Shown here piece after piece: positions 30,006 to 37,452 of a stretch of DNA of 37,761 nt (the stretch's first letter is position 1; the number at the start of each line of letters is the position of its first letter). The stretch comes from a virus, in IMG/VR virus record IMGVR_UViG_3300042892_000715, positions 1 through 37,761 of that record; one strand, 5' to 3'. The notes under the pieces were generated by a model that saw only the letters and a program-made list of their open reading frames with translations, ran no database searches and was not told the origin of the DNA. The position numbers and the translations under genes were made by a program.

Positions 30006-30361
30006 CAACATTAGAATTATTAGAACAACACCCAAAAACAACCACTCTTATTAAGGAGTGGTTCTTGGATAAATTACTTGCATCAATGAATGCAGCCATT
30101 GAGGTTCCAGATGATTTCAAGGAAATGCTTAGAGCACAACCAATTGAGAACAGCAATGTAGAAAAGATGATTGATGGTATGCCTAGATCATTATTTGATT
30201 TCTTTGATTGTCATGAAATTGTTATTAATACAATTTATAAAGATGGTTGGACTTGGTCTATTAATGATAACAATGAAGATTCTATGGCTTGTGTTTGTAG
30301 AACAGAAGCAGAATATGATGCAATAATTGTAGCATTTAAAATGTTAGAGGATAATCTATGA
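30002..30361 (+). CDS. Phage protein of unknown function (119 aa)
   Basis: ATGA overlaps at both ends. The N-terminal LLEQHPKTTTLIKEWFLDKL and DDFKEMLRAQPIENSNVEKM are helical; FDCHEIVINTIYKDGWTWSI is beta-rich; the end is ACVCRTEAEYDAIIVAFKML. The residue pattern seems like a family common in related phages, with no function known. Confidence 0.65.
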   Translation: MTTLELLEQHPKTTTLIKEWFLDKLLASMNAAIEVPDDFKEMLRAQPIENSNVEKMIDGMPRSLFDFFDCHEIVINTIYKDGWTWSINDNNEDSMACVCRTEAEYDAIIVAFKMLEDNL

Positions 30362-31041
30362 AGTTATTAACAATTGATAATGCAAAAACCACTAAAGGAG
30401 AAAAGTTAGACATACTAACTGGAATCCTTTATTTGGCTCCTGCAAAAATCTCTGGGTACGAGGTTTGTCCTCAGAGATCTATTGGTTGTACACTAGCATG
30501 TTTATATACAGCAGGAATGGGAATATTTAGTAATGTCCAGAATGCTCGTATAAAGAAAACCAAAATGTTCTTTGAAGATAGAGCAGAGTTTTTTAAGTTA
30601 TTAAGAAAAGATATTGTTGCTCTAGAGAAGAAAGCTATAAAGCTAGAAATGAAACCTGCTGTTAGACTAAATGGTACATCTGATATTAATTGGGTGAGGT
30701 TTAAAATTATGGAAGAGTTTCCCAGTGTACAGTTTTACGATTACACAAAGGTTGTAAAACATTTAACCAAAGACATTCCTAATTATAACATTACATTTAG
30801 TAGAAACGAAGCTAATGATGATGATTGTAAGACAGCTTTAAACCATGGATATAATGTAGCTGTAGTCTTTAATACAAAGAAAGGTGAACGTCTTCCTGCT
30901 ACATGGGAAAGCTATCCTGTAGTTGATGGTGATGAGACAGATGTTAGGTTTCTAGACAATGCTGGATCCATAGTTGGTATTAGAGCAAAGGGAGAAGCTA
31001 AGAAAGATAGGTTAGGATTTGTAATTAAAACAGTTAGTTAA
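30358..31041 (+). CDS. gp88-family protein with cysteine cluster (227 aa)
   Basis: YEVCPQRSIGCTLACLYTAG, with Cys at 37, 44 and 48, then MGIFSNVQNARIKKTKMFFE fits the 'gene product 88' phage family (CP...GC...ACL-TAG...A-R-x-K-T). The cysteines suggest a metal or iron-sulfur site. VRLNGTSDINWVRF and FYDYTKVVKHL follow, and the C terminus has GSIVGIRAKGEAKKDRLGFV. The biochemical role is unproved. It is the last gene of the exonuclease operon, with a terminator next. Confidence 0.72.
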   Translation: MKLLTIDNAKTTKGEKLDILTGILYLAPAKISGYEVCPQRSIGCTLACLYTAGMGIFSNVQNARIKKTKMFFEDRAEFFKLLRKDIVALEKKAIKLEMKPAVRLNGTSDINWVRFKIMEEFPSVQFYDYTKVVKHLTKDIPNYNITFSRNEANDDDCKTALNHGYNVAVVFNTKKGERLPATWESYPVVDGDETDVRFLDNAGSIVGIRAKGEAKKDRLGFVIKTVS

Positions 31042-31055
31042 AAGTTCTAATATTA

Positions 31056-31087
31056 TTTGTTTTAGCAAGGGATGTAAAGTATATTTG
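31056..31087 (+). promoter_or_regulatory. Promoter of the ribonucleotide reductase operon
   Basis: TTTG at 31056-31059, 20-nt spacer, TATATTTG at 31080-31087: a full match to the Bacteroidota consensus. The -7 element lies in the loop of the terminator hairpin of the operon before it, and the start (near 31094) falls in the hairpin's 3' arm. Confidence 0.75.
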
Positions 31088-31101
31088 CATCCCTTATTTT
31101 A
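31067..31101 (+). terminator. Terminator of the exonuclease/gp88 operon
   Basis: AAGGGATG (31067-31074) pairs with CATCCCTT (31088-31095) over 8 bp with a 13-nt loop, followed by ATTTTATTT. It shares its sequence with the promoter of the next operon. Confidence 0.82.
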
Positions 31102-31123
31102 TTTAAAAAATTTATAAAACACA

Positions 31124-32995
31124 ATGGATACAACAACAGATTTAGGATTAGATGCGTTAAGCAAACTGACAGTATTTTCGAAATATGCGAAATACATGCC
31201 AGCATTAAAAAGAAGAGAAACATGGGATGAAATTGTTGACAGATATGTGGCAATGATGGTTAAGAAATATCCCCATTTAGAAGAAGCAATTCACAAGAGT
31301 GCTGAAATGATTAGAGACAAGAAGGTGTTACCTTCTATGAGAGCTCTACAGTTTGCAGGTCCAGCAGCTGAAGTGAATAATGCACGCATTTACAACTGTT
31401 GTTATTTACCAATTGATAGTCTTCACAGTTTCTCTGAGACAATGTTCTTATTGTTAGGTGGAACAGGTGTAGGTTATTCTGTACAGAATCATCACGTAGA
31501 ACAATTACCAGCTATCAAGAGACAAGAAAAGTATAAGATGAGAAACTATCTTATAGAAGATTCTATCATGGGATGGGCTGATGCTGTTAAGGTGTTAATG
31601 AAGTTTTACTTTGAAGGTGGATACAAACCTAAGTTTGACTTTAGAGCTATTCGTGAGAAGGGTGCTGAATTAATTACAGCTGGTGGTAAAGCTCCAGGAC
31701 CAGAACCATTAAAACTTTGTCTTTCTCATATAGATGCTATCATGGAGAGAAAGAAAGATGGTGAGAATCTTACATCATTAGAATGTCATGACATTTTATG
31801 CTTCATTGCTAACAGTGTTCTTGCTGGTGGTATTAGAAGAAGTGCAATGATCTGTCTATTTGATCTTGATGATGAAGCTATGATTACATGTAAGTATGGA
31901 TCTTGGTGGGAAACTAATGAACAAAGAGGTAGAAGTAATAACTCTGCTGTATTAAGACGTGGTGAAGTTAGTTTGGAACAATTCAAAGATCTTTGGAAGC
32001 GTATTGAAGCTAGTGGATCTGGAGAACCAGGAATCTATTGGAGTCACAATAAAGATTGGGGAACTAATCCATGTTGTGAAATTGCTCTTAGACCATATCA
32101 ATTCTGTAACTTATGTGAGGTGAATGTAAGTAATGTAGAGGACCAGACAGATCTTAATGATAGAGTGGCTGTAGCTTCATTCTTTGGCACCCTACAGTCA
32201 GGTTTCTTTGACTTCCACTATCTTAGACCTATTTGGGCTAAAACTACGCAGAAGGACGCATTACTAGGTATAGGAATGACTGGTATTGGTTCAGGAGAAA
32301 TCTTGAAATACAATCTAGAAATTGCTGCTAATACAGCTAAGGTTGTAAACTCTATGATCTCTGCACAAATTGGAACTAATGAAGCAGCCAGACTTACATG
32401 TATTAAACCTTCAGGTACAACATCATTGGTGTTAGGTACTGCCAGTGGTATACATGCATGGCATAATGACTACTATCTTAGAACAATGCGTTTCAATAAG
32501 AATGAAGACATAGCTGTATACTTGATGATTAATCATCCAGAACTATGCGAAGATGATGTTCTTCGTCCTACAGATACTGTATGTGTACGTATTCCTGTTA
32601 AGGCTCCAGAAGGATCTATATACAGAACAGAAACAGCTATTGATACATTAGAGCGTGTTAAGAGATTCTCTTTAGAATGGATTAAACCTGGACACATCAA
32701 TGGTGATAACACACATAATGTTAGTGCTACAGTTTCTATTCTAGAAGATGGTTGGAAAGAAGTGGGTGATTGGATGTGGGAGAATAGAGAAGTGTACAAT
32801 GGCCTATCTGTATTACCACACTTTGGTGGAAGTTACATGCAAGCACCATTTGAAGACATTACAAAAGAAAGATATGAAGAACTTGTTTCTCATTTAAAAA
32901 ATGTAGATCTTCGTAATGTTGTTGAACAAAGTGATTCAGTAGACTTTGGTCAAGTTGCAGCTTGTGCAGGAAATGAATGTGAAGTTAATATTTAA
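31124..32995 (+). CDS. nrdJ: Class II (B12-dependent) ribonucleotide reductase
   Basis: Reduces ribonucleotides to deoxyribonucleotides by a thiyl radical made with adenosylcobalamin. NPCCEI at 315-320 supplies the radical Cys317 and Glu319. Cys328, 11 residues on, and Cys92/Cys93 (YNCC) supply the reducing pair, with the same C408/E410/C419 spacing as the Lactobacillus leichmannii enzyme. The C-terminal CAGNEC (Cys614, Cys619) is the thioredoxin-reducible shuttle pair. LLLGGTGVGYS and KPSGTTSLVLGTASGIHAWH are family signatures. It has 623 residues against 739 in L. leichmannii, so some insertions are missing. No small-subunit gene is nearby, as expected for class II. A thioredoxin gene lies at 36621. 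Confidence 0.9.
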   Translation: MDTTTDLGLDALSKLTVFSKYAKYMPALKRRETWDEIVDRYVAMMVKKYPHLEEAIHKSAEMIRDKKVLPSMRALQFAGPAAEVNNARIYNCCYLPIDSLHSFSETMFLLLGGTGVGYSVQNHHVEQLPAIKRQEKYKMRNYLIEDSIMGWADAVKVLMKFYFEGGYKPKFDFRAIREKGAELITAGGKAPGPEPLKLCLSHIDAIMERKKDGENLTSLECHDILCFIANSVLAGGIRRSAMICLFDLDDEAMITCKYGSWWETNEQRGRSNNSAVLRRGEVSLEQFKDLWKRIEASGSGEPGIYWSHNKDWGTNPCCEIALRPYQFCNLCEVNVSNVEDQTDLNDRVAVASFFGTLQSGFFDFHYLRPIWAKTTQKDALLGIGMTGIGSGEILKYNLEIAANTAKVVNSMISAQIGTNEAARLTCIKPSGTTSLVLGTASGIHAWHNDYYLRTMRFNKNEDIAVYLMINHPELCEDDVLRPTDTVCVRIPVKAPEGSIYRTETAIDTLERVKRFSLEWIKPGHINGDNTHNVSATVSILEDGWKEVGDWMWENREVYNGLSVLPHFGGSYMQAPFEDITKERYEELVSHLKNVDLRNVVEQSDSVDFGQVAACAGNECEVNI

Positions 32996-32997
32996 GA

Positions 32998-33162
32998 ATG
33001 AAAAAAGAAGAATTCATAGAAGGGATTCACTATTACTTAGAGGATGGAAGGGTGGTGTTTACAGCCACCCAACACCTCAAGAGAAAATATTGTTGTGGCA
33101 ATCGCTGCAGACACTGTCCTTATACACCTCAATATATAAAGGGAAATAAGGAAGTGAAGTAA
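32998..33162 (+). CDS. DUF5522-like small cysteine protein (54 aa)
   Basis: Starts 2 nt after the reductase stop. The product reads IEGIHYYLEDGRVVFTATQH, then LKRKYCCGNRCRHCPYTP: the block KxxYCCGxxCRHCPY is the hallmark of the short DUF5522 family, found in many bacteria. The four cysteines probably hold a metal. Its function is unknown; the reductase partner position is suggestive only. A terminator follows. Confidence 0.78.
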   Translation: MKKEEFIEGIHYYLEDGRVVFTATQHLKRKYCCGNRCRHCPYTPQYIKGNKEVK

Positions 33163-33191
33163 TACAAATTGTCGTTTGTGTTTTTAAGTTT

Positions 33192-33227
33192 AGCCTCAGG
33201 AATTTGTCACTCCTGGGGCTTTTTTTA
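33192..33227 (+). terminator. Rho-independent terminator after the reductase operon
   Basis: AGCCTCAGG (33192-33200) and CCTGGGGCT (33212-33220) form a 9-bp stem with one G-U, followed by seven or eight T. Clear and strong. Confidence 0.92.
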
Positions 33228-33298
33228 CCCTTAAACATTCGATAATGTCAAAAATAATTAGTATATTTATAAACCAAAAATTTAAAAACAACAATAAA

Positions 33299-34348
33299 AT
33301 GGCAAAAAAAGTAGTGAGCTCTGAGAGCACAAACAAGTATCAAGATGCATTAGATAGGTTAAACAAAACTTATGGTGTAGGTACAATTTTAGAATTAGAT
33401 ACCAAAGGAACTGGTGATTATGACATCATTAGTACAGGATCTATTGCATTTGATCACATCACTCTTGGTGTAGGTGGTTTTGTAAAAGGTAAGATGTATG
33501 AATTGATGGGTTGGGAAGGTACAGGTAAATCAACTATCTGTGGTCATGTTGTAGCAGAGTGTCAGAAACAAGGTGGTAAAGTAGTTTATATAGATGGCGA
33601 GCATGCTGTTGATAGAAAGTATTTCCAAGCTCTAGGTGTAGACACAACTAAGATGTTAATTGCTCAACCATCATGTGGTGAGGAAGGATTTAACATTGCT
33701 ATGGAAATGATTAACACTGGTGAGATTGATCTTGTTATCATCGATTCTGATAGCTCATTGATTCCTAAGAAAGTCTTAGATGGTGAGGTTGGGGATAGTT
33801 CTATTGGTAAGAAAGCTTTATTGAATAGTAATGCCTATCCAAAGCTTAAAGGTGCTCTATCACAACATAATGTTTGTGTAATAGTAATTAGTCAGTATCG
33901 TGAGAAGATTGGTGTTATGTTTGGTAACCCTACTACAACTCAAGGTGGACATGCTCTTAAGTTTTACAGTGATTGTAGAGTGGAAGTTTCTAGAAGTCTT
34001 GCTAAAGAAGGTGATGTAACTTATGGTAATATCACTAAACTAAAAGCTATCAAGAATAAAATGTCTCCTCCTTATAGACTTTCTAACTTTGAGATTGTAT
34101 ATGGTCTTGGTATTGATAAATACAAGGAGATTATGGAACTAGGTAATGAGTTTGAAATCCTACGTAAGTATGGTAAGACTATTACGTATGCTGAAGTTAA
34201 ATATCCTATTGATCAGTTTGAAGAATTACTATCTGATAATCCAGAGTTTTATGATTCTATCAAACAAGACATCATCAACAAGATTAAACAAGTTGAGTTG
34301 CCTATAGAGGAAGTTGTAGAAGATGACATTATTGAAGACCTATCATGA
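33299..34348 (+). CDS. recA: RecA recombinase (349 aa)
   Basis: Strand-exchange protein for recombination-dependent repair and replication. The N-terminal helix, then GTGDYDIISTGSIAFDHITL, Walker A GWEGTGKST at 71-79 (bacterial RecA: GPESSGKTT), VVYIDGEHAVDRKYFQALGV, Walker B LVIIDSDSSL, loop-2 region and QGGHALKFYSDCRVEVSRS. The C terminus is acidic (EEVVEDDIIEDLS). The length matches bacterial RecA (about 350). I place the start at ATG 33299 because a -7-like TATATTTA (33262-33269) lies between it and an earlier in-frame ATG at 33245. It overlaps the next gene by 4 nt. Confidence 0.93.
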   Translation: MAKKVVSSESTNKYQDALDRLNKTYGVGTILELDTKGTGDYDIISTGSIAFDHITLGVGGFVKGKMYELMGWEGTGKSTICGHVVAECQKQGGKVVYIDGEHAVDRKYFQALGVDTTKMLIAQPSCGEEGFNIAMEMINTGEIDLVIIDSDSSLIPKKVLDGEVGDSSIGKKALLNSNAYPKLKGALSQHNVCVIVISQYREKIGVMFGNPTTTQGGHALKFYSDCRVEVSRSLAKEGDVTYGNITKLKAIKNKMSPPYRLSNFEIVYGLGIDKYKEIMELGNEFEILRKYGKTITYAEVKYPIDQFEELLSDNPEFYDSIKQDIINKIKQVELPIEEVVEDDIIEDLS

Positions 34349-35022
34349 GTATCATAGGAATTAATGGAAAGATAGGATCTGGTAAAGATACTGTAGGATC
34401 TATCATCCAATATCTCACAAGTGAATGTGGAGATGTGAACAATAAAGCATATAGAGATTATGAAACATTTTTATCTAAGGGTGGAGGTTCTTCCCCTAGA
34501 CAATATGATTTTCATTATCAATCTAATTGGGAAATTAAGAAGTTTGCAGCTAAGTTAAAAGAAGTTGCTGCCATGTTAACTCGTGTTCGTATAGAGTTGT
34601 TTGAAGACCAAGACTTTAAGAAAGAGCAGATGGGAGAAGAGTGGGGAATGACATATCGTGATTTCTTACAAAAACTTGGTACAGATGCTATGCGTAATGG
34701 TTTACACACAAACGTATGGGTTAATGCTTTAATGGCTGATTATCATCCACCAAAGATGGATCAGCATAATCCTAGTAAATGGGTTATTACAGACATGAGG
34801 TTTCCTAATGAGTTTGATGTTATAAAAAGTAAACAAGGAATTACTATACACGTTAGTAGAGGTTATGTATTAACAGGTCATGTACAAGATTCAAATAACA
34901 TTCATCCATCAGAGACAGCTCTTGATAAACATACATTTGATTATTACATTGTGAATGATGGAACTATAGAAGATTTAATTAAAAAAGTTAGACAAATTTT
35001 AAAAGAAGAGGGAATAATATGA
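34345..35022 (+). CDS. Deoxynucleoside monophosphate kinase
   Basis: Phosphorylates dNMPs to dNDPs to feed phage DNA synthesis. The N-terminal P-loop GINGKIGSGKDT at 5-16, LQKLGTDAMRNGLHTNVWVN and VITDMRFPNEFDVIKSKQG are typical of the T4 gp1-like family, the last being the conserved D-x-R-F-x-N-E block. 225 residues is near the family's size. It overlaps RecA and the next gene by 4 nt each, within a nucleotide-metabolism operon. Confidence 0.85.
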   Translation: MSIIGINGKIGSGKDTVGSIIQYLTSECGDVNNKAYRDYETFLSKGGGSSPRQYDFHYQSNWEIKKFAAKLKEVAAMLTRVRIELFEDQDFKKEQMGEEWGMTYRDFLQKLGTDAMRNGLHTNVWVNALMADYHPPKMDQHNPSKWVITDMRFPNEFDVIKSKQGITIHVSRGYVLTGHVQDSNNIHPSETALDKHTFDYYIVNDGTIEDLIKKVRQILKEEGII

Positions 35023-35447
35023 CAATAAATATTGATTTTGATGGCACTTGTGTAACACATAGCTTTCCTGAAATAGGAAAAGATATTGGTGCACAGAAAG
35101 TATTAAAAAAGTTAACCAAAGCTGGACATAAGTTAATACTATTTACAATGAGAAGTAACATGATCTCTTATAAAGAAACAGCTGAAGGAATAACACCTGA
35201 CACTAGAGGTCATTTTCTAAACGATGCTATTAAATGGTTTATGGATAATAACATTCCTCTATATGGTGTACAATCTAATCCTGATCAACATACTTGGACA
35301 GAGAGTCCTAAGAGTTATGCAGAGATGATGATTGATGACTCAGCCCTTGGATGTCCATTAACACGTAATGCTAAAAGATCTAATAGACCTTATGCAAATT
35401 GGCATAAAATAGAACAATTATTAATAGATAAAAAACTAATAAAATGA
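35019..35447 (+). CDS. HAD-like phosphatase (142 aa)
   Basis: INIDFDGTCV at 3-12 is HAD motif I, with nucleophile Asp6 and acid/base Asp8. LILFTMRSN near 43 holds motif II (Thr), and AEMMIDDSALGCPL near 101-114 motif IV (Asp-Asp). Small single-domain HAD proteins of this type in Bacteroidota and their phages lack a proved substrate; a nucleotide or sugar phosphate is likely given its place beside dNMP kinase and dUTPase. ATGA overlaps with both neighbours. Confidence 0.8.
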   Translation: MTINIDFDGTCVTHSFPEIGKDIGAQKVLKKLTKAGHKLILFTMRSNMISYKETAEGITPDTRGHFLNDAIKWFMDNNIPLYGVQSNPDQHTWTESPKSYAEMMIDDSALGCPLTRNAKRSNRPYANWHKIEQLLIDKKLIK

Positions 35448-35974
35448 ACGTAAAAATTAAAAGAGTACATGCAGATGCAATTGTACCAACTTATGCAAAA
35501 CCTGGTGATGCAGGTATGGACTTAACATGTGTTAAAATCATTTACAATGCTGAGGATGGTTGTATTACATATGATACAGGAATACAAATGGAAATCCCTG
35601 AAGGACATGTAGGACTATTGTTTCCTAGAAGTTCTCTATCTAAGAAAGATTTAATACTATCTAATCATGTTGGTGTTATTGATTCTGGATATAGAGGAAA
35701 TATCATGTTTAAATTTAAAGTTGATCATGATTATTGGTCTGCTTCAATAGACACTCCAGTCTTTGAAGAATATCTTGATGCTGGATTGTTTGGTTTTTAT
35801 GAGACTAAAGAACACGAACATTTTGGTCATATAGTAGAATCATCATGTTATGCAATAGGAGAAAGAATAGGACAAATCTTAATCATGCCCTATCCAACTA
35901 TTACATTTGAAGAAGTGGATGACTTATCTTCTACAGAAAGAGGTGCTGGTGGTTATGGTTCAACAGGAGCATAA
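35444..35974 (+). CDS. dut: dUTP diphosphatase
   Basis: Hydrolyses dUTP to dUMP, keeping uracil out of DNA and supplying dTMP precursors. Motif 1 PGDAGMDL at 20-27, PRSSLSKK (motif 2), VGVIDSGYRGNIMFKF (motif 3 with the catalytic Asp), ERIGQILIMPY (motif 4) and RGAGGYGSTG at the C terminus (motif 5) are all present, so it should be an active trimer. An insert of about 40 residues between motifs 3 and 4 makes it longer (176) than most (about 150). It shares a base with the next ATG. Confidence 0.92.
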   Translation: MNVKIKRVHADAIVPTYAKPGDAGMDLTCVKIIYNAEDGCITYDTGIQMEIPEGHVGLLFPRSSLSKKDLILSNHVGVIDSGYRGNIMFKFKVDHDYWSASIDTPVFEEYLDAGLFGFYETKEHEHFGHIVESSCYAIGERIGQILIMPYPTITFEEVDDLSSTERGAGGYGSTGA

Positions 35975-36369
35975 TGTTTAAGACTAAACTTTGTAAAGAG
36001 GTTGGTTGTAAAATGCAAGCTTGGTCTGGGGGTGTGTGTAAAAATCACATCCCCAAAAAAGCTTTAAAGGCTACACCTAAACCTATTAATAATACTGACA
36101 AGATTCTTAAGATGCAAGAGTTCTTCTTAACCATATGGAACAAGAAGCAACATAAATCTGAGATAAGTGGAACAACTCTTGGAACTGAACCAATGTCAAC
36201 ATTCTTTCATCATATACTTGCTAAAGAAAAATATCCTCAGGCTTGTTTTGATGAAGAAAATATCATACTTTTGACGCTCGATGAACATACTAACGTTGAA
36301 AGTGATATGTACAAGTATCCAGAAGTAAACAAAAGACGTGAACAATTAAAACTTAAATATGAAATATAA
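35974..36369 (+). CDS. HNH-like / zinc-binding phage nuclease (131 aa)
   Basis: KLCKEVGCKMQAWSGGVCKNH is an N-terminal C-x4-C...C-x2-H zinc site. STFFHHILAKEKYPQACFDE and NIILLTLDEHTNVESDMYKY resemble the HNH core (HH, N and H residues kept, order H-H...N...H) seen in phage recombination or homing nucleases. KKQHKSEISGTTLG precedes it. It is probably a nuclease of unknown target; it overlaps the next gene by 11 nt. Confidence 0.65.
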   Translation: MFKTKLCKEVGCKMQAWSGGVCKNHIPKKALKATPKPINNTDKILKMQEFFLTIWNKKQHKSEISGTTLGTEPMSTFFHHILAKEKYPQACFDEENIILLTLDEHTNVESDMYKYPEVNKRREQLKLKYEI

Positions 36370-36628
36370 AAAAAAACCAGTTATAATTGAAGCAATTCAA
36401 TGGGACGGAACAAATCAAGGAGAAATAGCTGAATTTATGAAAACCCCAATTAGGACTAAAACAAGTCCTGAAGAAGGTAATCCATCAGGAAAAATTACAA
36501 TCGAAACTCTAGAAGGAGACATGACAGCTAGTAAAGGTGATTTCATCATCAAAGGAGTACAAGGAGAATTTTATCCTTGCAAACCAGATATTTTTGAATT
36601 AACTTATGAAGAAGTAGAAAATGATTGA
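36359..36628 (+). CDS. Common phage protein (89 aa)
   Basis: MKYKKKPVIIEAIQWDGTNQ, LEGDMTASKGDFIIKGVQGE, FYPCKPDIFELTYEEVEND. This is a widespread small phage protein with the M-x-Y-x-K-K-P-V-x-I-E-A start and C-terminal GDxIIxGxxGExYPCKPDIFxxTY. It is a small beta-barrel, function unproved. Overlaps both neighbours by 8 to 11 nt. Confidence 0.78.
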   Translation: MKYKKKPVIIEAIQWDGTNQGEIAEFMKTPIRTKTSPEEGNPSGKITIETLEGDMTASKGDFIIKGVQGEFYPCKPDIFELTYEEVEND

Positions 36629-36869
36629 GGTATTAAAATTCAGTGCTACATGGTGTGGTCCCTGTAGAGTGTTATCATCTATATTGAATGGTGTTGAGGG
36701 TATTACTAACGTAGATATAGATCAAGAAAAAGATCTTGCCATTGAACACAATGTTAAAAGTGTACCAACACTTATTTTTCTTAAAGATGGTAAACAAGTA
36801 GAAAGAACTACAGGTGTAATTACACTTAATAAATACAACGATATTATTAACAATTTAAAAAACCAATAA
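36621..36869 (+). CDS. Thioredoxin (82 aa)
   Basis: Dithiol reductant with the WCGPC active site at 11-15, then VPTLIFLKDGKQVERTTGV with the cis-proline. At 82 residues it is a trimmed thioredoxin (bacterial ones about 105) that lacks the first strand and helix. The likely client is the class II ribonucleotide reductase encoded 4 kb upstream, whose C-terminal cysteine pair needs such a partner; this pairing is inference. It overlaps the previous gene by 8 nt and shares a base with the next. Confidence 0.88.
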   Translation: MIEVLKFSATWCGPCRVLSSILNGVEGITNVDIDQEKDLAIEHNVKSVPTLIFLKDGKQVERTTGVITLNKYNDIINNLKNQ

Positions 36870-37162
36870 TGAAAAATCAATTCTTTTACACAAGAACTGC
36901 AGCAGTAGCAGGTTCTGCAGACATTACAGAACACAGAGAAAGTTTTAACATGGACAAGGTTGTAAGATCTGTTCAATTAGAAGATGGTAGAACATTAATC
37001 TTAATGGATGATATTCATGAGAGAACTACTGAAACTCCTGATATCGATCTTAAGACAAACAAGATGAAAGGTGTTAAACGTGAACGTAACACTTACCAAT
37101 CAGAAATTTATTTAGATGCACCAGACGCATTAAGATTTTTTAACTTAACAGCAATACAATAA
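36869..37162 (+). CDS. Phage protein of unknown function (97 aa)
   Basis: TAATG overlaps on both sides. FYTRTAAVAGSADITEHRES, VRSVQLEDGRTLILMDDIHE and QSEIYLDAPDALRFFNLTAI describe a small beta-rich protein, and the VxLEDGRxLILMDDIHE segment reads like a conserved phage family. The function is unknown. Confidence 0.65.
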   Translation: MKNQFFYTRTAAVAGSADITEHRESFNMDKVVRSVQLEDGRTLILMDDIHERTTETPDIDLKTNKMKGVKRERNTYQSEIYLDAPDALRFFNLTAIQ

Positions 37163-37452
37163 TGGAACAAGGATTCAAACAATTAAAAGGGTACAGAGTG
37201 TTACTATCTTTACCACCAAGAGATAAGAAAGGAATTGAACTATCTCCAGAACTAGAAGAAGAATTAAATAAAGAGTATGCCAGTAAGATGGACAACTTAG
37301 AAATTTATGCACTTGGTGATACAGTTGATGGTCTTAAAATAGGTGATCGTGTTTATGTTCCTGTAGAGGAATTAAAACGTGGTACATTTATTACCATCAA
37401 TGAAGAACAAAAGATTATGGTATCATCTATGTCTATTGCACTGATTTGGTAA
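37162..37452 (+). CDS. GroES-like small protein (96 aa)
   Basis: LKGYRVLLSLPPRDKKGIEL starts like a co-chaperonin (R-V-L-x-x-x), followed by a charged loop where GroES has its mobile loop, then LEIYALGDTVDGLKIGDRVY, VPVEELKRGTFITINEEQKI and MVSSMSIALI, which mirror GroES's V-x-x-V-G...V-K-V-G-D-x-V...Y-x-I-x-x-x-x-D-I-L-A. Phages encode such proteins (T4 gp31) to adapt host GroEL for capsid folding. The similarity is by layout only, so the call is tentative. Confidence 0.5.
   Translation: MEQGFKQLKGYRVLLSLPPRDKKGIELSPELEEELNKEYASKMDNLEIYALGDTVDGLKIGDRVYVPVEELKRGTFITINEEQKIMVSSMSIALIW

Noticed and set aside
31088-31123. A cobalamin riboswitch upstream of the B12-dependent reductase.
   Set aside because: The leader after the predicted start is only about 30 nt, too short for any known cobalamin riboswitch.
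33245-33298. Upstream ATG adding 18 residues to RecA.
   Set aside because: The added residues do not match RecA, and a -7-like element lies between the two starts.
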